Of a stretch of 44,318 bases of DNA, positions 33,354 to 42,110 are shown piece by piece. The DNA comes from Deltaproteobacteria bacterium (GTDB lineage: Bacteria; Desulfobacterota; Dissulfuribacteria; Dissulfuribacterales; UBA3076). The translations under genes were made by a program, and so were the position numbers. Each line of letters begins with the position of its first letter. The stretch's first letter is position 1. A model generated the notes under the pieces. The model saw nothing but the letters and a program-made list of their open reading frames with translations. It had not been told where the DNA came from and did not search any database. The stretch lies in NCBI GenBank assembly GCA_003194495.1, contig PQXE01000016.1, forward strand, positions 1-44,318. Direction: 5' to 3'.

Positions 33354-35585
33354 ATGAAAAATTCGCAGGATACAGAAACCAGGATACCTGATGAATATTT
33401 AGAGGAAGAGGTCCATTTAAGGGATTACCTCAGGGTGATTCTTAAGAGAAGGTGGATGATTGCCACGGTCTTTCTTGTCCTTGTGACCACGGTGACCATC
33501 AGTAACCTCAATATGGATCCTGTTTACCGGGCCACTACCCAGATCCTGATTGATAAGGAAAACCCGAATGTGGTTAATATCGAAGAAGTCGTAAGAATAA
33601 ATTCCGCTGGTCGAGACTATTATCAGACACAATATGATATACTGAAGAGCAAATCACTTGCTTTGAAAGTGATAAAAGACCTCGACTTAAAGAACAGTCC
33701 TGAGTTTGCCCCGAAAAACGGGGGGTTCAGCCTGATGGGGGTCTTAGGTTCTGTTTTGAGATGGATTAAGGGGATAACCTCATCGGCGGAAAACCCGGCG
33801 GACAAAATTTTTAACCCTGATCATGAATACAATAAGATAATAAAAGCATATTTAGCAAGGCTGGATATCTCGCCCATAAGGAACAGCCGCCTGGTAGATG
33901 TGAGTTTTGAAGGGGGAGATCCCGGGCTTGTAGCCAGGATCGCCAATGCTCATGCAAAACTCTATACGAAAAGCGGCCTGGAAAGAAAATACTCTGCCTC
34001 TGAAGATGCGATTGCCTGGCTTAACTTGAGGATAAAGGAAGAGGCCAAGGTCCTGAAGGAGAAAGAGACTGATATTCAGAAATTCCGCGAACAGGAAGGA
34101 TTGGCAGCCATAGACTTTGAGGAACGGCAGGGCATTATCATCCAGAGTCTTAATGATTTAAATGCCGCCTTGATCCAGGCGGAAACCGAAAGATTGAAAA
34201 AGGAAAATCTCTTTTCCGAACTCACAAGGCTTTCCCAACAACCTGAGATGGTTGATTCCATGCCGGCAATTGTATCTAACCAGGTCATCCAGGAACTGAA
34301 GAGTCAACGTGTAGCGCTTACGGGAGAATACTACAATCTGTCCAATAAATACGGCAAGGAACATCCGAAGATGGTCAGGCTCTCCGCAGCCATGAAAGGT
34401 ATAGATAAGAAAATTGCCCAGGAGGTGAAAAAGACCCTGCAAAGCGTTGAAACTGAATACCGGGTGGCATTGGCTGAAGAGGAATCCATCCGGCAGGCCA
34501 TGGAGGAAAAGAAAAGGGAGGCCCTGGATCTTAATGATAAACAGATAGGATACAATTCCTTAAAAAGAGACATGGATACCAGCCGGTCCTTATATGAATC
34601 ACTGCTTACAAGGGTAAAAGAGGCCGGCCTTACCGAGGGGTTGGAGGCAACCAACATCATGGTGGTTGATTCGGCCAGAATCCCTGATTATCCGGTGAAA
34701 CCCAAAAAGGCCAGGAATGTCCTTTTGGCAATAATAGTAGGTCTCACTCTGGGTGTGGGAATGGCCTTTTTCTTTGAATACCTTGATAATACTATAAATA
34801 CCCCTGATGAACTTGAACGATATTTCCAGGTCCCTTTTTTGGGCGTAGTAAGCAACTTCAAGGCTGATACGCCCAGTGAAGAGATTATAGTTCATTCCAA
34901 CCCCAAGTCGAATGTGGCTGAGGGCTTCAGGACCATCAGGACAAACCTCCTGTTTTCTTCCCCTGATGTTGAAAAAAAGCACATCCTGATAACATCAGCA
35001 CTTCCCAGGGATGGAAAGACATTGCAGGCTTCCAATATTGCCGTTTCCTTTGCCCAGATGGGACAAAAGGTCCTTTTAATAGACGCGGACATGAGGAAGG
35101 CAAGGATTCACGAAATTTTCAGTCTTGAGCGTTCTCCCGGACTGTCCGAGTATCTGGCAGGAAATGATTTAAGACCACAGCCGACTAAAATCACCGGCCT
35201 TAAAGTATTAACCGCCGGCAGAAGTTGTCCAAACCCGTCAGAGCTTCTGGGATCAAAAAAAATGAAAAAATTGCTTGAGTCTGAGAGAGCCAAGGGTGAT
35301 TTCGACATGATCATTATTGATTCTCCTCCTGTACTCTCAGTAGCCGACGCCGCCATTCTGTCCGCTGTTACAGACGGAGTGGTCATGGTAGTCAATGCGG
35401 GCTCCACACCCAAGCCCGCCATTCAGAGGGCAATCCAGCAACTCTCCGACGTGAAAGCCAAACTTATCGGATGCGTCTTAAATGATATGGATTTTGAAAA
35501 AGAGAGCTACTATTATTCATACTACTACAGATACAAAAAATATTATGACCATTATTACGGGGAAGAAGAAAAGGAAAGTGCTTGA
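33354..35585 (+). CDS. Wzc-type polysaccharide co-polymerase and BY-kinase
   Basis: 743 residues. Wzz domain starts about residue 18 (HLRDYLRVILKRRWMIATVF) with membrane span 1 at about 34-52; long periplasmic coiled coil (about 200-430); span 2 at about 455-477. The cytoplasmic tyrosine kinase has Walker A in TSALPRDGKT (Lys555-Thr556), Walker A' VLLIDADMRKA and Walker B MIIIDSPPVLS. The tail carries 11 tyrosines in YYYSYYYRYKKYYDHYY, the autophosphorylation cluster. It controls polymer length and export with Wza. The dephosphorylating partner follows at 35641. The Walker A has GKT where many BY-kinases have GKS/T-T. Confidence 0.94.
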   Translation: MKNSQDTETRIPDEYLEEEVHLRDYLRVILKRRWMIATVFLVLVTTVTISNLNMDPVYRATTQILIDKENPNVVNIEEVVRINSAGRDYYQTQYDILKSKSLALKVIKDLDLKNSPEFAPKNGGFSLMGVLGSVLRWIKGITSSAENPADKIFNPDHEYNKIIKAYLARLDISPIRNSRLVDVSFEGGDPGLVARIANAHAKLYTKSGLERKYSASEDAIAWLNLRIKEEAKVLKEKETDIQKFREQEGLAAIDFEERQGIIIQSLNDLNAALIQAETERLKKENLFSELTRLSQQPEMVDSMPAIVSNQVIQELKSQRVALTGEYYNLSNKYGKEHPKMVRLSAAMKGIDKKIAQEVKKTLQSVETEYRVALAEEESIRQAMEEKKREALDLNDKQIGYNSLKRDMDTSRSLYESLLTRVKEAGLTEGLEATNIMVVDSARIPDYPVKPKKARNVLLAIIVGLTLGVGMAFFFEYLDNTINTPDELERYFQVPFLGVVSNFKADTPSEEIIVHSNPKSNVAEGFRTIRTNLLFSSPDVEKKHILITSALPRDGKTLQASNIAVSFAQMGQKVLLIDADMRKARIHEIFSLERSPGLSEYLAGNDLRPQPTKITGLKVLTAGRSCPNPSELLGSKKMKKLLESERAKGDFDMIIIDSPPVLSVADAAILSAVTDGVVMVVNAGSTPKPAIQRAIQQLSDVKAKLIGCVLNDMDFEKESYYYSYYYRYKKYYDHYYGEEEKESA

Positions 35586-35640
35586 GCCGCCCAGAGGTCC
35601 GCTCCATGCCCCATGCTCCCGGCTCCTTGCTACATGAGTA

Positions 35641-36384
35641 GTGATAGATATCCACTGCCACATACTTCCTGACCTGGATGACGGACCGCGGGAGTGGCAA
35701 GAATCCCTCGATATGTGCGAGATGGCCCTCAGAGACGGGATTCATACCATCGTGGCAACCCCGCATATAAAACCGGGGGTATATGAACCTGAGAAAAAAC
35801 TTATTTTATCCAGGATCAAAGAACTCAACATTCGTATAGAAAAAACCAATTGGGTAACCGGGCCGACCGGTTCCGTTCCGCTCACCATCCTCCCCGGTGC
35901 TGAAGTCCATTTGCAGCCGGACATTATTTCGAAAATTGATGACGTAGCCATCAATCCATCAACCGGCCCCATACGCTATTTCTGCCTGGAGTTACCTGAT
36001 TATTTTCTTTTTCCCATGGTTAAAGAATTAATCCAGGAACTCAGATCAAAAAATATTGTCCCCATCCTGACCCATCCGGAGAGGAATTTGACGATCATGA
36101 GAAATAAGAAAATCCTGTTTGAATTTATCAAAGCAGGTGTTTTATCACAGGTGACTGCCATGAGCATAACCGGGGAATTCAACCGGGAAATACAGAAAAT
36201 CACCAAAAAGATGATCACCTCCGATCTGGTCCATATCATTGCCTCTGATGCGCACTCCAGAGACGGGAGGCCGCCCATTCTCTCCCGTGCAGTGGAAGAA
36301 ACGGCAAAAATAATAGGAATAGACAGAGCGGAAAAGATGGTGCGGGATATCCCGCAGGCTGTTATTGAGGGAAAAAAGTTGTAG
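35641..36384 (+). CDS. CpsB/YwqE-type PHP tyrosine phosphatase
   Basis: 247 residues from a GTG start. Manganese-dependent PHP-domain phosphatase that removes phosphate from the tyrosine cluster of the Wzc-type kinase. Metal motifs: MIDIHCHILPDLDDGP at the start, VATPHI near residue 40, GAEVHL, ILTHPERN and IIASDAHS. The GTG codon gives exactly the conserved start MIDIHCH, so upstream starts are not needed. 55 bases after the wzc-like gene. Confidence 0.92.
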   Translation: MIDIHCHILPDLDDGPREWQESLDMCEMALRDGIHTIVATPHIKPGVYEPEKKLILSRIKELNIRIEKTNWVTGPTGSVPLTILPGAEVHLQPDIISKIDDVAINPSTGPIRYFCLELPDYFLFPMVKELIQELRSKNIVPILTHPERNLTIMRNKKILFEFIKAGVLSQVTAMSITGEFNREIQKITKKMITSDLVHIIASDAHSRDGRPPILSRAVEETAKIIGIDRAEKMVRDIPQAVIEGKKL

Positions 36385-36499
36385 CCGTTATGGCTTGAAA
36401 TTGGAAAGTGGAAGTCGGAGATCAGAGGATGGAAAGACAGAAGTCAGATATCGGAGTTGATAACCACGAACTACGAACGAACTATTATTCTACGAACCA

Positions 36500-38557
36500 A
36501 TGAACACCTATGATTTTCCAATCAACAATCAACAATCAACAATCAACAATCCATATAACATAGTCATAGAATGCGGCATCATCTTCCTTATCGTCTTCAC
36601 CCCACTTGCCTTTGGCACGGTGCATGTCTGGGCCTACACGGTGATGGAGCTTGTTGTCCTCTTTCTTTTGCTCGTATGGTTGCTTAAGCTCATATATTTA
36701 AACCGCTCTTCCCCTGGTTTTCGGCTTTTGTTTGTTAAAACGCCCCTAAACCTTCCTCTCTGCCTTTTTTTCCTGCTTGTCCTTTTCCAGATGCTCCCGT
36801 TATCCCCGTCAGTGATCGAACAAATCTCGCCCAATACCTACGATCTCTATATTCAAACCATACCAGGATACGGGATGCAGGAGGCAGACCTTAATAACGC
36901 ATCAGACAAAATCACTCCCAACAGACCGCTCTCCATTTACTCTCATGCTACCAGGGACGAACTTCTCAAGGTCCTTGCCTATGTTGCTGTTTTTTTTCTA
37001 ATAATCAATAACATAAAGACCAGAGACCAGATGCGACGGCTTGTTCTTGCTATTATAATAACAGGGACCGTTGTAGCCTTTCTGGGAATTATGCAGATGT
37101 TGAGTGGAACCAACAAAATCTATTGGTTCTGGTTGTCAAAATACAAGATCGGCGGCTATTTCGGCCCTTATGTAAACCCCAATCACTTTGCCGGCTACAT
37201 GGGGATGGTAATTCCTCTGGGTATCGGCCTCTTAATTGCTCACTTACTTAATCGTTCATTTATTCCTGCCGGCAGTTGGCGTCACCGCCTCTCTGTTATT
37301 GAGTCTCATCTTTCAAAAAACAGCCTGCTCATATTTATAATCGTGATAATGGGATTGTCCCTGATTTTTTCTCTCTCCAGGGGAGGCATCCTATGTTTTC
37401 TGTTCTCCATGGTCTTCTTTTTTACCATCCTTGGAATAAAAAGGTTTCAAAGGAAAAAAAGGAAGATAGGCGCGGTCATCCTGGGATTGATCTTTGCAAT
37501 GCTCATCTGGATAGGAATAGATCCGGTCTTAAAAGAGCTCTCAACCCTTTCAGACATCCGTTTCACTTCTAATTCAAGGACCATTGTCTCCAAGGATACC
37601 CTTGATATTGCAAGGGATTTCCCCTTTTTTGGTGTCGGACTGGGGAATTTCCAGCACATTTATTCAAAATACACCACACTGAAGACATGGGGCTATACTC
37701 ATGCGCATAATGATTACATGGAAATGCTGGCAGATACAGGGTGGCCCGGGGCCATTCTATTCTTTGGAGGAATCGTATTTCTTCTCATAAAAACGCTTCT
37801 GGTATGGCACAGAAGGCGAGATCCCTTTGTAACAGGCATAACCCTCGGGGCAGTGACCGGGGCGGTGTTTATATTGCTCCAAAACATGGTGACCTTTAAC
37901 TTCCATATCCCGGCAAACGCCATGCTCTTTTTCATAATCCTCGGCCTGACAACGGTTGTTGTTCATCCCTCTATTCCCGTACGAAACATTTCACTCCATC
38001 CCCGGATGAAACTGGCAGTGTATTCCATGATATTTATTCTTCTGGCGGGTCTTGCCGTTACCGTGGTCAGCGCGTACCAGGGAAAAAAATATTTTGAGCT
38101 ATACAAACGCTCAACCGGCCCGATGATACCGCAGGACCTGATAAAATCCATTGACTGCGACCCGTCAGACGCTGCTTTTCATTATGAACTGGGGCGCTAC
38201 TATGCCAAGGCCATGAGTAAATGCTGGAAGGATGGAAATTGGAAGTATATCAAAGGCAAATGGATCTTTGAACCAGGGAAAGATGTTTCTAGTAATGGAA
38301 TGATGGCACTTAACTCATTTTTTCAAGCAGTAATCCTTCAGCCGACCAATGCCTGGTACCATTTCAACCTTGGGTGGATGGTCGAACAGCTGGGACGCCT
38401 CTTCCCTGAGACCACAGCCAACCCGATAAGCCCCTACCCTTCCATCCGCCCTGTTGACGAATTTAACCTGGCAATCATTCTGGCCCCTGGTAATTCATAT
38501 ATTAAAAAGCACGCTGAAAAGTCAAAGGCCGAAAGTTCAGCAAATCTGTGTAACTGA
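36500..38557 (+). CDS. Wzy/WaaL-type O-antigen polymerase or ligase family protein with helical tail
   Basis: 685 residues, inner membrane. About ten or more membrane spans from residue 20 to 540; a large periplasmic loop of the O-antigen ligase family contains FGVGLGNFQHIY and THAHNDYMEMLADTGWPG, the typical HNDYLE-like signature. The part after about 560 is soluble with TPR-like helices (AFHYELGRYYAKAM, WYHFNLGWMVEQL, EFNLAIILAPGN). Residues 8-17 (NNQQSTINNP) are encoded by an AATCAACA microrepeat, so the N-terminus is repeat-derived. It probably polymerises the exported glycan, as the last gene of the block. Confidence 0.87.
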   Translation: MNTYDFPINNQQSTINNPYNIVIECGIIFLIVFTPLAFGTVHVWAYTVMELVVLFLLLVWLLKLIYLNRSSPGFRLLFVKTPLNLPLCLFFLLVLFQMLPLSPSVIEQISPNTYDLYIQTIPGYGMQEADLNNASDKITPNRPLSIYSHATRDELLKVLAYVAVFFLIINNIKTRDQMRRLVLAIIITGTVVAFLGIMQMLSGTNKIYWFWLSKYKIGGYFGPYVNPNHFAGYMGMVIPLGIGLLIAHLLNRSFIPAGSWRHRLSVIESHLSKNSLLIFIIVIMGLSLIFSLSRGGILCFLFSMVFFFTILGIKRFQRKKRKIGAVILGLIFAMLIWIGIDPVLKELSTLSDIRFTSNSRTIVSKDTLDIARDFPFFGVGLGNFQHIYSKYTTLKTWGYTHAHNDYMEMLADTGWPGAILFFGGIVFLLIKTLLVWHRRRDPFVTGITLGAVTGAVFILLQNMVTFNFHIPANAMLFFIILGLTTVVVHPSIPVRNISLHPRMKLAVYSMIFILLAGLAVTVVSAYQGKKYFELYKRSTGPMIPQDLIKSIDCDPSDAAFHYELGRYYAKAMSKCWKDGNWKYIKGKWIFEPGKDVSSNGMMALNSFFQAVILQPTNAWYHFNLGWMVEQLGRLFPETTANPISPYPSIRPVDEFNLAIILAPGNSYIKKHAEKSKAESSANLCN

Positions 38558-38731
38558 AATCTTGATCTCGATATTGCTGCAAAAATAATTTCGCTCTTTA
38601 TTCAAGCATACTGCCAGAATGGGCCGAAACATTTATTTTTTCCTCTTTTTCACGACACCCGATTTCCTATCACCTAAAATGCATCCGTGATTACGCTGAA
38701 AAAAGTCTATTTTAAGCCGCCGTCTCGAATT

Positions 38732-38787
38732 AGCTATAAGTTTCGTATGCGTAACTTATATATTACGAATATGTTTATGTTATAGCT
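38732..38787. repeat. Nested inverted repeats, recombinase-site-like
   Basis: AGCTATAA (38732-38739) and TTATAGCT (38780-38787) enclose TTCGTA (38742-38747) and TACGAA (38764-38769). The centre TGCGTAA-CTTATATA-TTACGAA has two 7-bp arms around an 8-bp A/T spacer, the general plan of a tyrosine-recombinase core or dif/att-like site. TGTTTATGTTAT follows at 38772-38783 and recurs at 39073-39084, flanking the small ORF between them. Confidence 0.4.
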
Positions 38788-38851
38788 TTAGATCGACTCC
38801 GACTTTTTGCAGGGTAATCATCCGTAGAATAACAAAAAGGAGCATAGTCCA

Positions 38852-38880
38852 ACCAGCCTTATTCGCTGGTCCCTCTTTTT
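38852..38880 (+). terminator. Weak terminator-like hairpin
   Basis: ACCAGC (38852-38857) and GCTGGT (38865-38870) with CCCTCTTTTT after. The stem is short. It lies just ahead of the 59-codon ORF at 38891. Confidence 0.35.
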
Positions 38881-38890
38881 CCCCATCAAA

Positions 38891-39070
38891 ATGACATCCC
38901 CAAAAGCCTCAAAGAAAATAGTATCTGTGCCGATATTAGAAAAAAGGAACAAGATGGAATTGGTAAAGGAGGAGTTGGCAGAGCGAATCAAGTTGTACCT
39001 CGACGAGGTCAACAAAAGCCCGGTCGTGTTCCGCTGGAAGTATGGCCTGGATTCGATATCGCTCTCATGA
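38891..39070 (+). CDS. Small lysine-rich ORF, 59 residues, unrecognised
   Basis: ATG at 38891 to TGA at 39068-39070. The product begins MTSPKASKKIVSVP and has a charged helix MELVKEELAERIKLYLDEV followed by NKSPVVFRWKYGLD. Composition looks protein-like (amphipathic helix, basic) rather than random, but there is no clear Shine-Dalgarno. It is bounded by the 12-bp direct repeats at 38772 and 39073. It could be a remnant of a larger gene or a small mobile cassette. Otherwise 38558-39487 holds only repeats. Confidence 0.35.
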   Translation: MTSPKASKKIVSVPILEKRNKMELVKEELAERIKLYLDEVNKSPVVFRWKYGLDSISLS

Positions 39071-39099
39071 CCTGTTTATGTTATTTTGGAATCGATCTA

Positions 39100-39302
39100 C
39101 TAGTGCAGTGTCTCTTAAATTCTGTACGCTATATCGGTAATACAAAAAGTGCATAATATGGTTTTATATTTCAGCCATTTTCAACATTCTTATCTAACAT
39201 TTTCAACAGGATACATTGATTAAGTATATCAAATAGATTACATTTTAGCACATACATCTAAAGGCCAAAATCGTTAACGGAACTTATGAGATGCGACACT
39301 AG
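39100..39302. mobile_element. 203-bp MITE-like element with CTAG ends
   Basis: CTAG at each boundary could be a 4-bp target duplication. Just inside, TGCAGTGTCTCTTAAATTCTG and the inverse of the right end, TGTCGCATCTCATAAGTTCC, agree at TCTC, TAA and TTC in register. The interior is A/T-rich and non-coding. The pattern fits a non-autonomous derivative of an insertion sequence with a YTAG target. Confidence 0.5.
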
Positions 39303-39311
39303 TTCCGAGCC

Positions 39312-39389
39312 GTCATTGCGAGGAGTGAGGAACGAACGACTAAACATCCCCGTATTTTCAGGAAATTGCTTCGCTTTGCTCGCAATGAC
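39312..39389. repeat. GTCATTGCGAG-ended palindromic repeat
   Basis: GTCATTGCGAG (39312-39322) and CTCGCAATGAC (39379-39389) are perfect 11-bp inverted ends; the interior includes TTGCTTCGCTTTGCT. I recognise this GCAATGAC/GTCATTGCGAG type as a common intergenic repeat in deltaproteobacteria and related phyla. Confidence 0.8.
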
Positions 39390-39487
39390 AACATCCCAAC
39401 TTTACTGAGAAGTTACATAGATTATGATTAATTGGAAAATTTAGGTTTCGATCGCAAGCAAAATTACAATTGCCGGCTCCGGACCTA

Positions 39488-39739
39488 CTATGCCTTTCCG
39501 CAACAGGACCCCGGCCCTGCACAGTTCGGGGCTTCTCCAGGACTAAAGCCGCAGCAACTCGTATCGCCGGGACCAGGAAGTCTTGAGCCATGGGAGCCGG
39601 TAAAGGACGAGCTTGAGGATATCAATTTCGTAAGATTTTCAGATCCGCAGGACGGACACTTTACCTCGGGTTGGTTGGAAAATACCAACATTTCATTAAC
39701 GTTTCCACAGGATTCACATCGGTATTCATAGATCGGCAT
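39488..39739 (-). CDS. FmdB-family zinc-ribbon protein
   Basis: 83 residues. MPIYEYRCESCGNVNEM with a first CxxC and VKCPSCGSENLTKLIS with a second: the standard FmdB/CxxC-CxxC-SSSS fold, including the SSSSSF run. The tail is cysteine-rich (SCCGFSPGEAPNCAGPGSCCGKA), more than usual for the family. The function of FmdB proteins is unproven (a regulatory role was proposed for formamidase). It is close to, and on the same strand as, the metallocofactor cluster but separated by a repeat. Confidence 0.85.
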   Translation of the reverse strand: MPIYEYRCESCGNVNEMLVFSNQPEVKCPSCGSENLTKLISSSSSFTGSHGSRLPGPGDTSCCGFSPGEAPNCAGPGSCCGKA

Positions 39740-39755
39740 AGCATTTACCTGTTAC

Positions 39756-39797
39756 TAGTGTCTGAATTAAAAGGCCGTTCAGACACAATTTTGAATT
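39756..39797. repeat. Repeat D copy 2
   Basis: Matches 14461-14502 at 39 of 42 positions. GTGTCTGAA and TTCAGACAC form a perfect 9-bp stem. CTAG borders the left end. Confidence 0.7.
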
Positions 39798-39879
39798 CTA
39801 AATTTTGAATTGAGGAAGAAAGAAATTATTACTTAATTTAGCATTCAACATTCAAAGTTTTCCCCACGGTGACAAGCCT

Positions 39880-40245
39880 TTAATGTTGACACTGATGGCC
39901 TTCCTCGCCGTGTCCTTGACATGTGGGGCCTGTTATACCCTTGAGGCGGTTGGCAAGGAGGTCATCCATCAGCCGCGCCGGGTCCATAGTGGTCACACCT
40001 GCAATGACTTGTATCCCGGCAGCCGCTATTAACTCCACGGCCCTGCCTCCAATTCCTCCACATATTAAATGTGTAGTTCCCAGTTCATGAAGCCATTGCG
40101 GCAGTGAGCCCGGCTCGTGGGGAGGGGGTACAAGGAGTTGGGTCTTGGCGATATTTCCATTCTCAACATCTATTATGGCGAATTGGGCCGCATGGCCGAA
40201 ATGGCTGCTCAGCATCCCGTTTTCAATTGGTATTGCAATTTTCAT
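39880..40245 (-). CDS. NifX/NifB-type dinitrogenase iron-molybdenum cofactor-binding-fold protein
   Basis: 121 residues. MKIAIPIENGMLSSHFGHAAQFAIIDVENG is the family start, followed by GGIGGRAVELIAAAGIQVIAGV. The family binds iron-sulfur/molybdenum-type clusters (NifX, NafY and the orange protein). The C-terminal CQGHGEEGHQCQH adds cysteines and histidines that may bind metal. The ATG overlaps the mrp stop as ATGA, so it is translated with it. A role in cluster storage or delivery rather than nitrogenase is likely; no nif genes are seen. Confidence 0.9.
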   Translation of the reverse strand: MKIAIPIENGMLSSHFGHAAQFAIIDVENGNIAKTQLLVPPPHEPGSLPQWLHELGTTHLICGGIGGRAVELIAAAGIQVIAGVTTMDPARLMDDLLANRLKGITGPTCQGHGEEGHQCQH

Positions 40246-41159
40246 GTATTTGATTCCTCTTTTTTCCCCTTATTCTCTTCAGCTAGGGCCTGTGTGACAT
40301 TGATTACGTTTCTTCCAATTTTTTGAAATGCGTCTGCTGTATGGCTGTTGGGGTATGAAGCAATAATCGGCCGTCCGGCATCCCCTGTGGTGACAACCCT
40401 CGGATCAACAGGGATGCGTCCGAGGAAGGGAATATTCAGCTCTTCAGCCAGTCTCTCTCCACCGCCTTTTTTAAAAATATCTATGGCCTTGCCGCAGTGT
40501 GGACAGATCATGCCACTCATGTTTTCTACAATGCCTAAGACCGGCATGTTTATTTGTTTACAGAAGCTTATAGATTTTCTGACATCCAGAAGTGATACCT
40601 CCTGGGGCGTAGTTACTACTACTGCATAGGCATCTGGTATGGTCTGAGCCACAGTCATCGGCTCGTCACCAGTCCCCGGTGGCGCGTCAATTATCAGATA
40701 GTCAAGCTTTCCCCACTCGATTTCGTAAACAAACTGCCTTATAGCAGATGTCTTGAGGGGCCCACGCCATATAACCGCTGAATCTTTTTTGGGCAAAAGG
40801 GGTTCTATAGACATAAATTTCAGGTTGGGCGAGTAGTAAACAGGTCCAACCGTGCCATCCGGCCGCTGTTGAAGCTCTCCTTTTTCCACACCCAACATCT
40901 TGGGCACATTAGGCCCGTGCAGATCTACATCCAAAAGGCCGACATAATAATTTTCAAGGGAAAGCCCGATTGCCAGGTTTATGGATACAGTGCTTTTACC
41001 AACACCGCCCTTGCCGCTCATTACCATGATTTTATTGTCTATGTTCCGTAGTTTTTCCTGAATCCTTTCGTCCTGCTCTTCAAGAACAGGATTTGTCATA
41101 GGATTTGCTGGTTTTTCCTTCAATCGTTTATTCTCCCTATAATTATTTCTTTTGGCCAA
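40242..41159 (-). CDS. mrp: Mrp/NBP35-type iron-sulfur carrier ATPase
   Basis: 305 residues. Deviant Walker A SGKGGVGKS (48-56), LLDVDLHGPNVPKMLG, IDAPPGTGDEP and the late MICPHCGKAIDIFKKGGGERLA with the CPHC pair that binds a shared 4Fe-4S cluster in the dimer. Cytoplasmic scaffold/carrier for Fe-S clusters. The start at 41159 follows 69 bases after the upstream MinD-type gene. The first 40 residues are a charged extension. In sulfate reducers similar genes neighbour orange-protein operons. Confidence 0.92.
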   Translation of the reverse strand: MAKRNNYRENKRLKEKPANPMTNPVLEEQDERIQEKLRNIDNKIMVMSGKGGVGKSTVSINLAIGLSLENYYVGLLDVDLHGPNVPKMLGVEKGELQQRPDGTVGPVYYSPNLKFMSIEPLLPKKDSAVIWRGPLKTSAIRQFVYEIEWGKLDYLIIDAPPGTGDEPMTVAQTIPDAYAVVVTTPQEVSLLDVRKSISFCKQINMPVLGIVENMSGMICPHCGKAIDIFKKGGGERLAEELNIPFLGRIPVDPRVVTTGDAGRPIIASYPNSHTADAFQKIGRNVINVTQALAEENKGKKEESNT

Positions 41160-41228
41160 AATCCTGCGGCCACAGTTAAAGATGATGACTAATTTATCCT
41201 ATTAACGGATATTTTGCACCATGCACTT

Positions 41229-42110
41229 TTACTTTTTCTTCTGATCAAGGGCAATCTTTTTTAGTTTTTTCCAAATTTCTCTTATAGCCATGGCACCCGG
41301 CCCGTCTGAATTTTCTACCAGGGGTCTGCCTGCAACCACGCTGGACACGGCCTCTGGATCAAATGGAATCAGCCCCAACATGGAAATTTGTCTTTTTAAA
41401 CAGGTCTCTCGGATTTTCTCTGCAACTTCCCTGTTCAGGTCTGATTTATTTATACATACGCATGTCGGGATCTTAAAGTGTTCCGCAAGATCTACCACGC
41501 GGTTCAGGTCATGGAGTCCAGATGTCGTCGGTTCTGTAACCACGAGTATCAGGTCAGCACCGGCAAGAGATGCTATCACAGGACAGCCGATGCCAGGTGA
41601 TCCATCAACCAGTATCCAATCGGCCTTTATTTCCTCAGCAATGGCCCTGGTCTCTTTTTTTACCAGGCTGACCAGCTTTCCGGAATTCTCCTCCCCCATG
41701 CCGAGTTGAGCATGGACCATTGGCCCGTAATCAGTATCTGAAATAAACCATGAACCGCACAGATTGTCCTTGAGGTTTATGGCCTCTTCCGGGCAAAATT
41801 CAGCACAGACTCCGCATCCTTCACAGGACAGGGGATCAACCTCCGCTGATTCGAGAGTTGTTATTGCATCAAACTGACAAATTTCTTCACAGATCCCACA
41901 TGCCGTACACAATGATGGATCCACTTCTGCGGTTACACCGGACCAGAACTCTGTTTCCTTTTTGATTTTTGGATTAAGCAGCAGGTGCAGATCCGCAGCA
42001 TCTACGTCACAGTCAGCCAGAACCGTGTTGGGTACGAGTGCTGCCAGAGAACCAACCACCGTAGTTTTCCCGGTGCCCCCTTTACCGCTCAAGATCAGGA
42101 TTTCCCTCAT
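41229..42110 (-). CDS. MinD-superfamily P-loop ATPase with inserted 2x[4Fe-4S] ferredoxin domain (second copy)
   Basis: 293 residues. Deviant Walker A SGKGGTGKT (8-16) with an insertion carrying two clusters: CTACGICEEICQF and CEGCGVCAEFCPEEA (about 67-112). Later WILVDGSPGIGCPVIAS and VTEPTTSGLHDLNRVVDLA. This architecture is the one seen in the orange-protein (ORP) operons of sulfate reducers. It probably moves or inserts a metal cluster with its neighbour, to which it is translationally coupled (ATGA overlap at 42107-42110). Confidence 0.9.
   Translation of the reverse strand: MREILILSGKGGTGKTTVVGSLAALVPNTVLADCDVDAADLHLLLNPKIKKETEFWSGVTAEVDPSLCTACGICEEICQFDAITTLESAEVDPLSCEGCGVCAEFCPEEAINLKDNLCGSWFISDTDYGPMVHAQLGMGEENSGKLVSLVKKETRAIAEEIKADWILVDGSPGIGCPVIASLAGADLILVVTEPTTSGLHDLNRVVDLAEHFKIPTCVCINKSDLNREVAEKIRETCLKRQISMLGLIPFDPEAVSSVVAGRPLVENSDGPGAMAIREIWKKLKKIALDQKKK

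Noticed and set aside
39432..39731. 99-codon plus-strand ORF over the FmdB gene
   Set aside because: Antisense shadow of the FmdB zinc-ribbon gene, which has both CxxC pairs and the family start.
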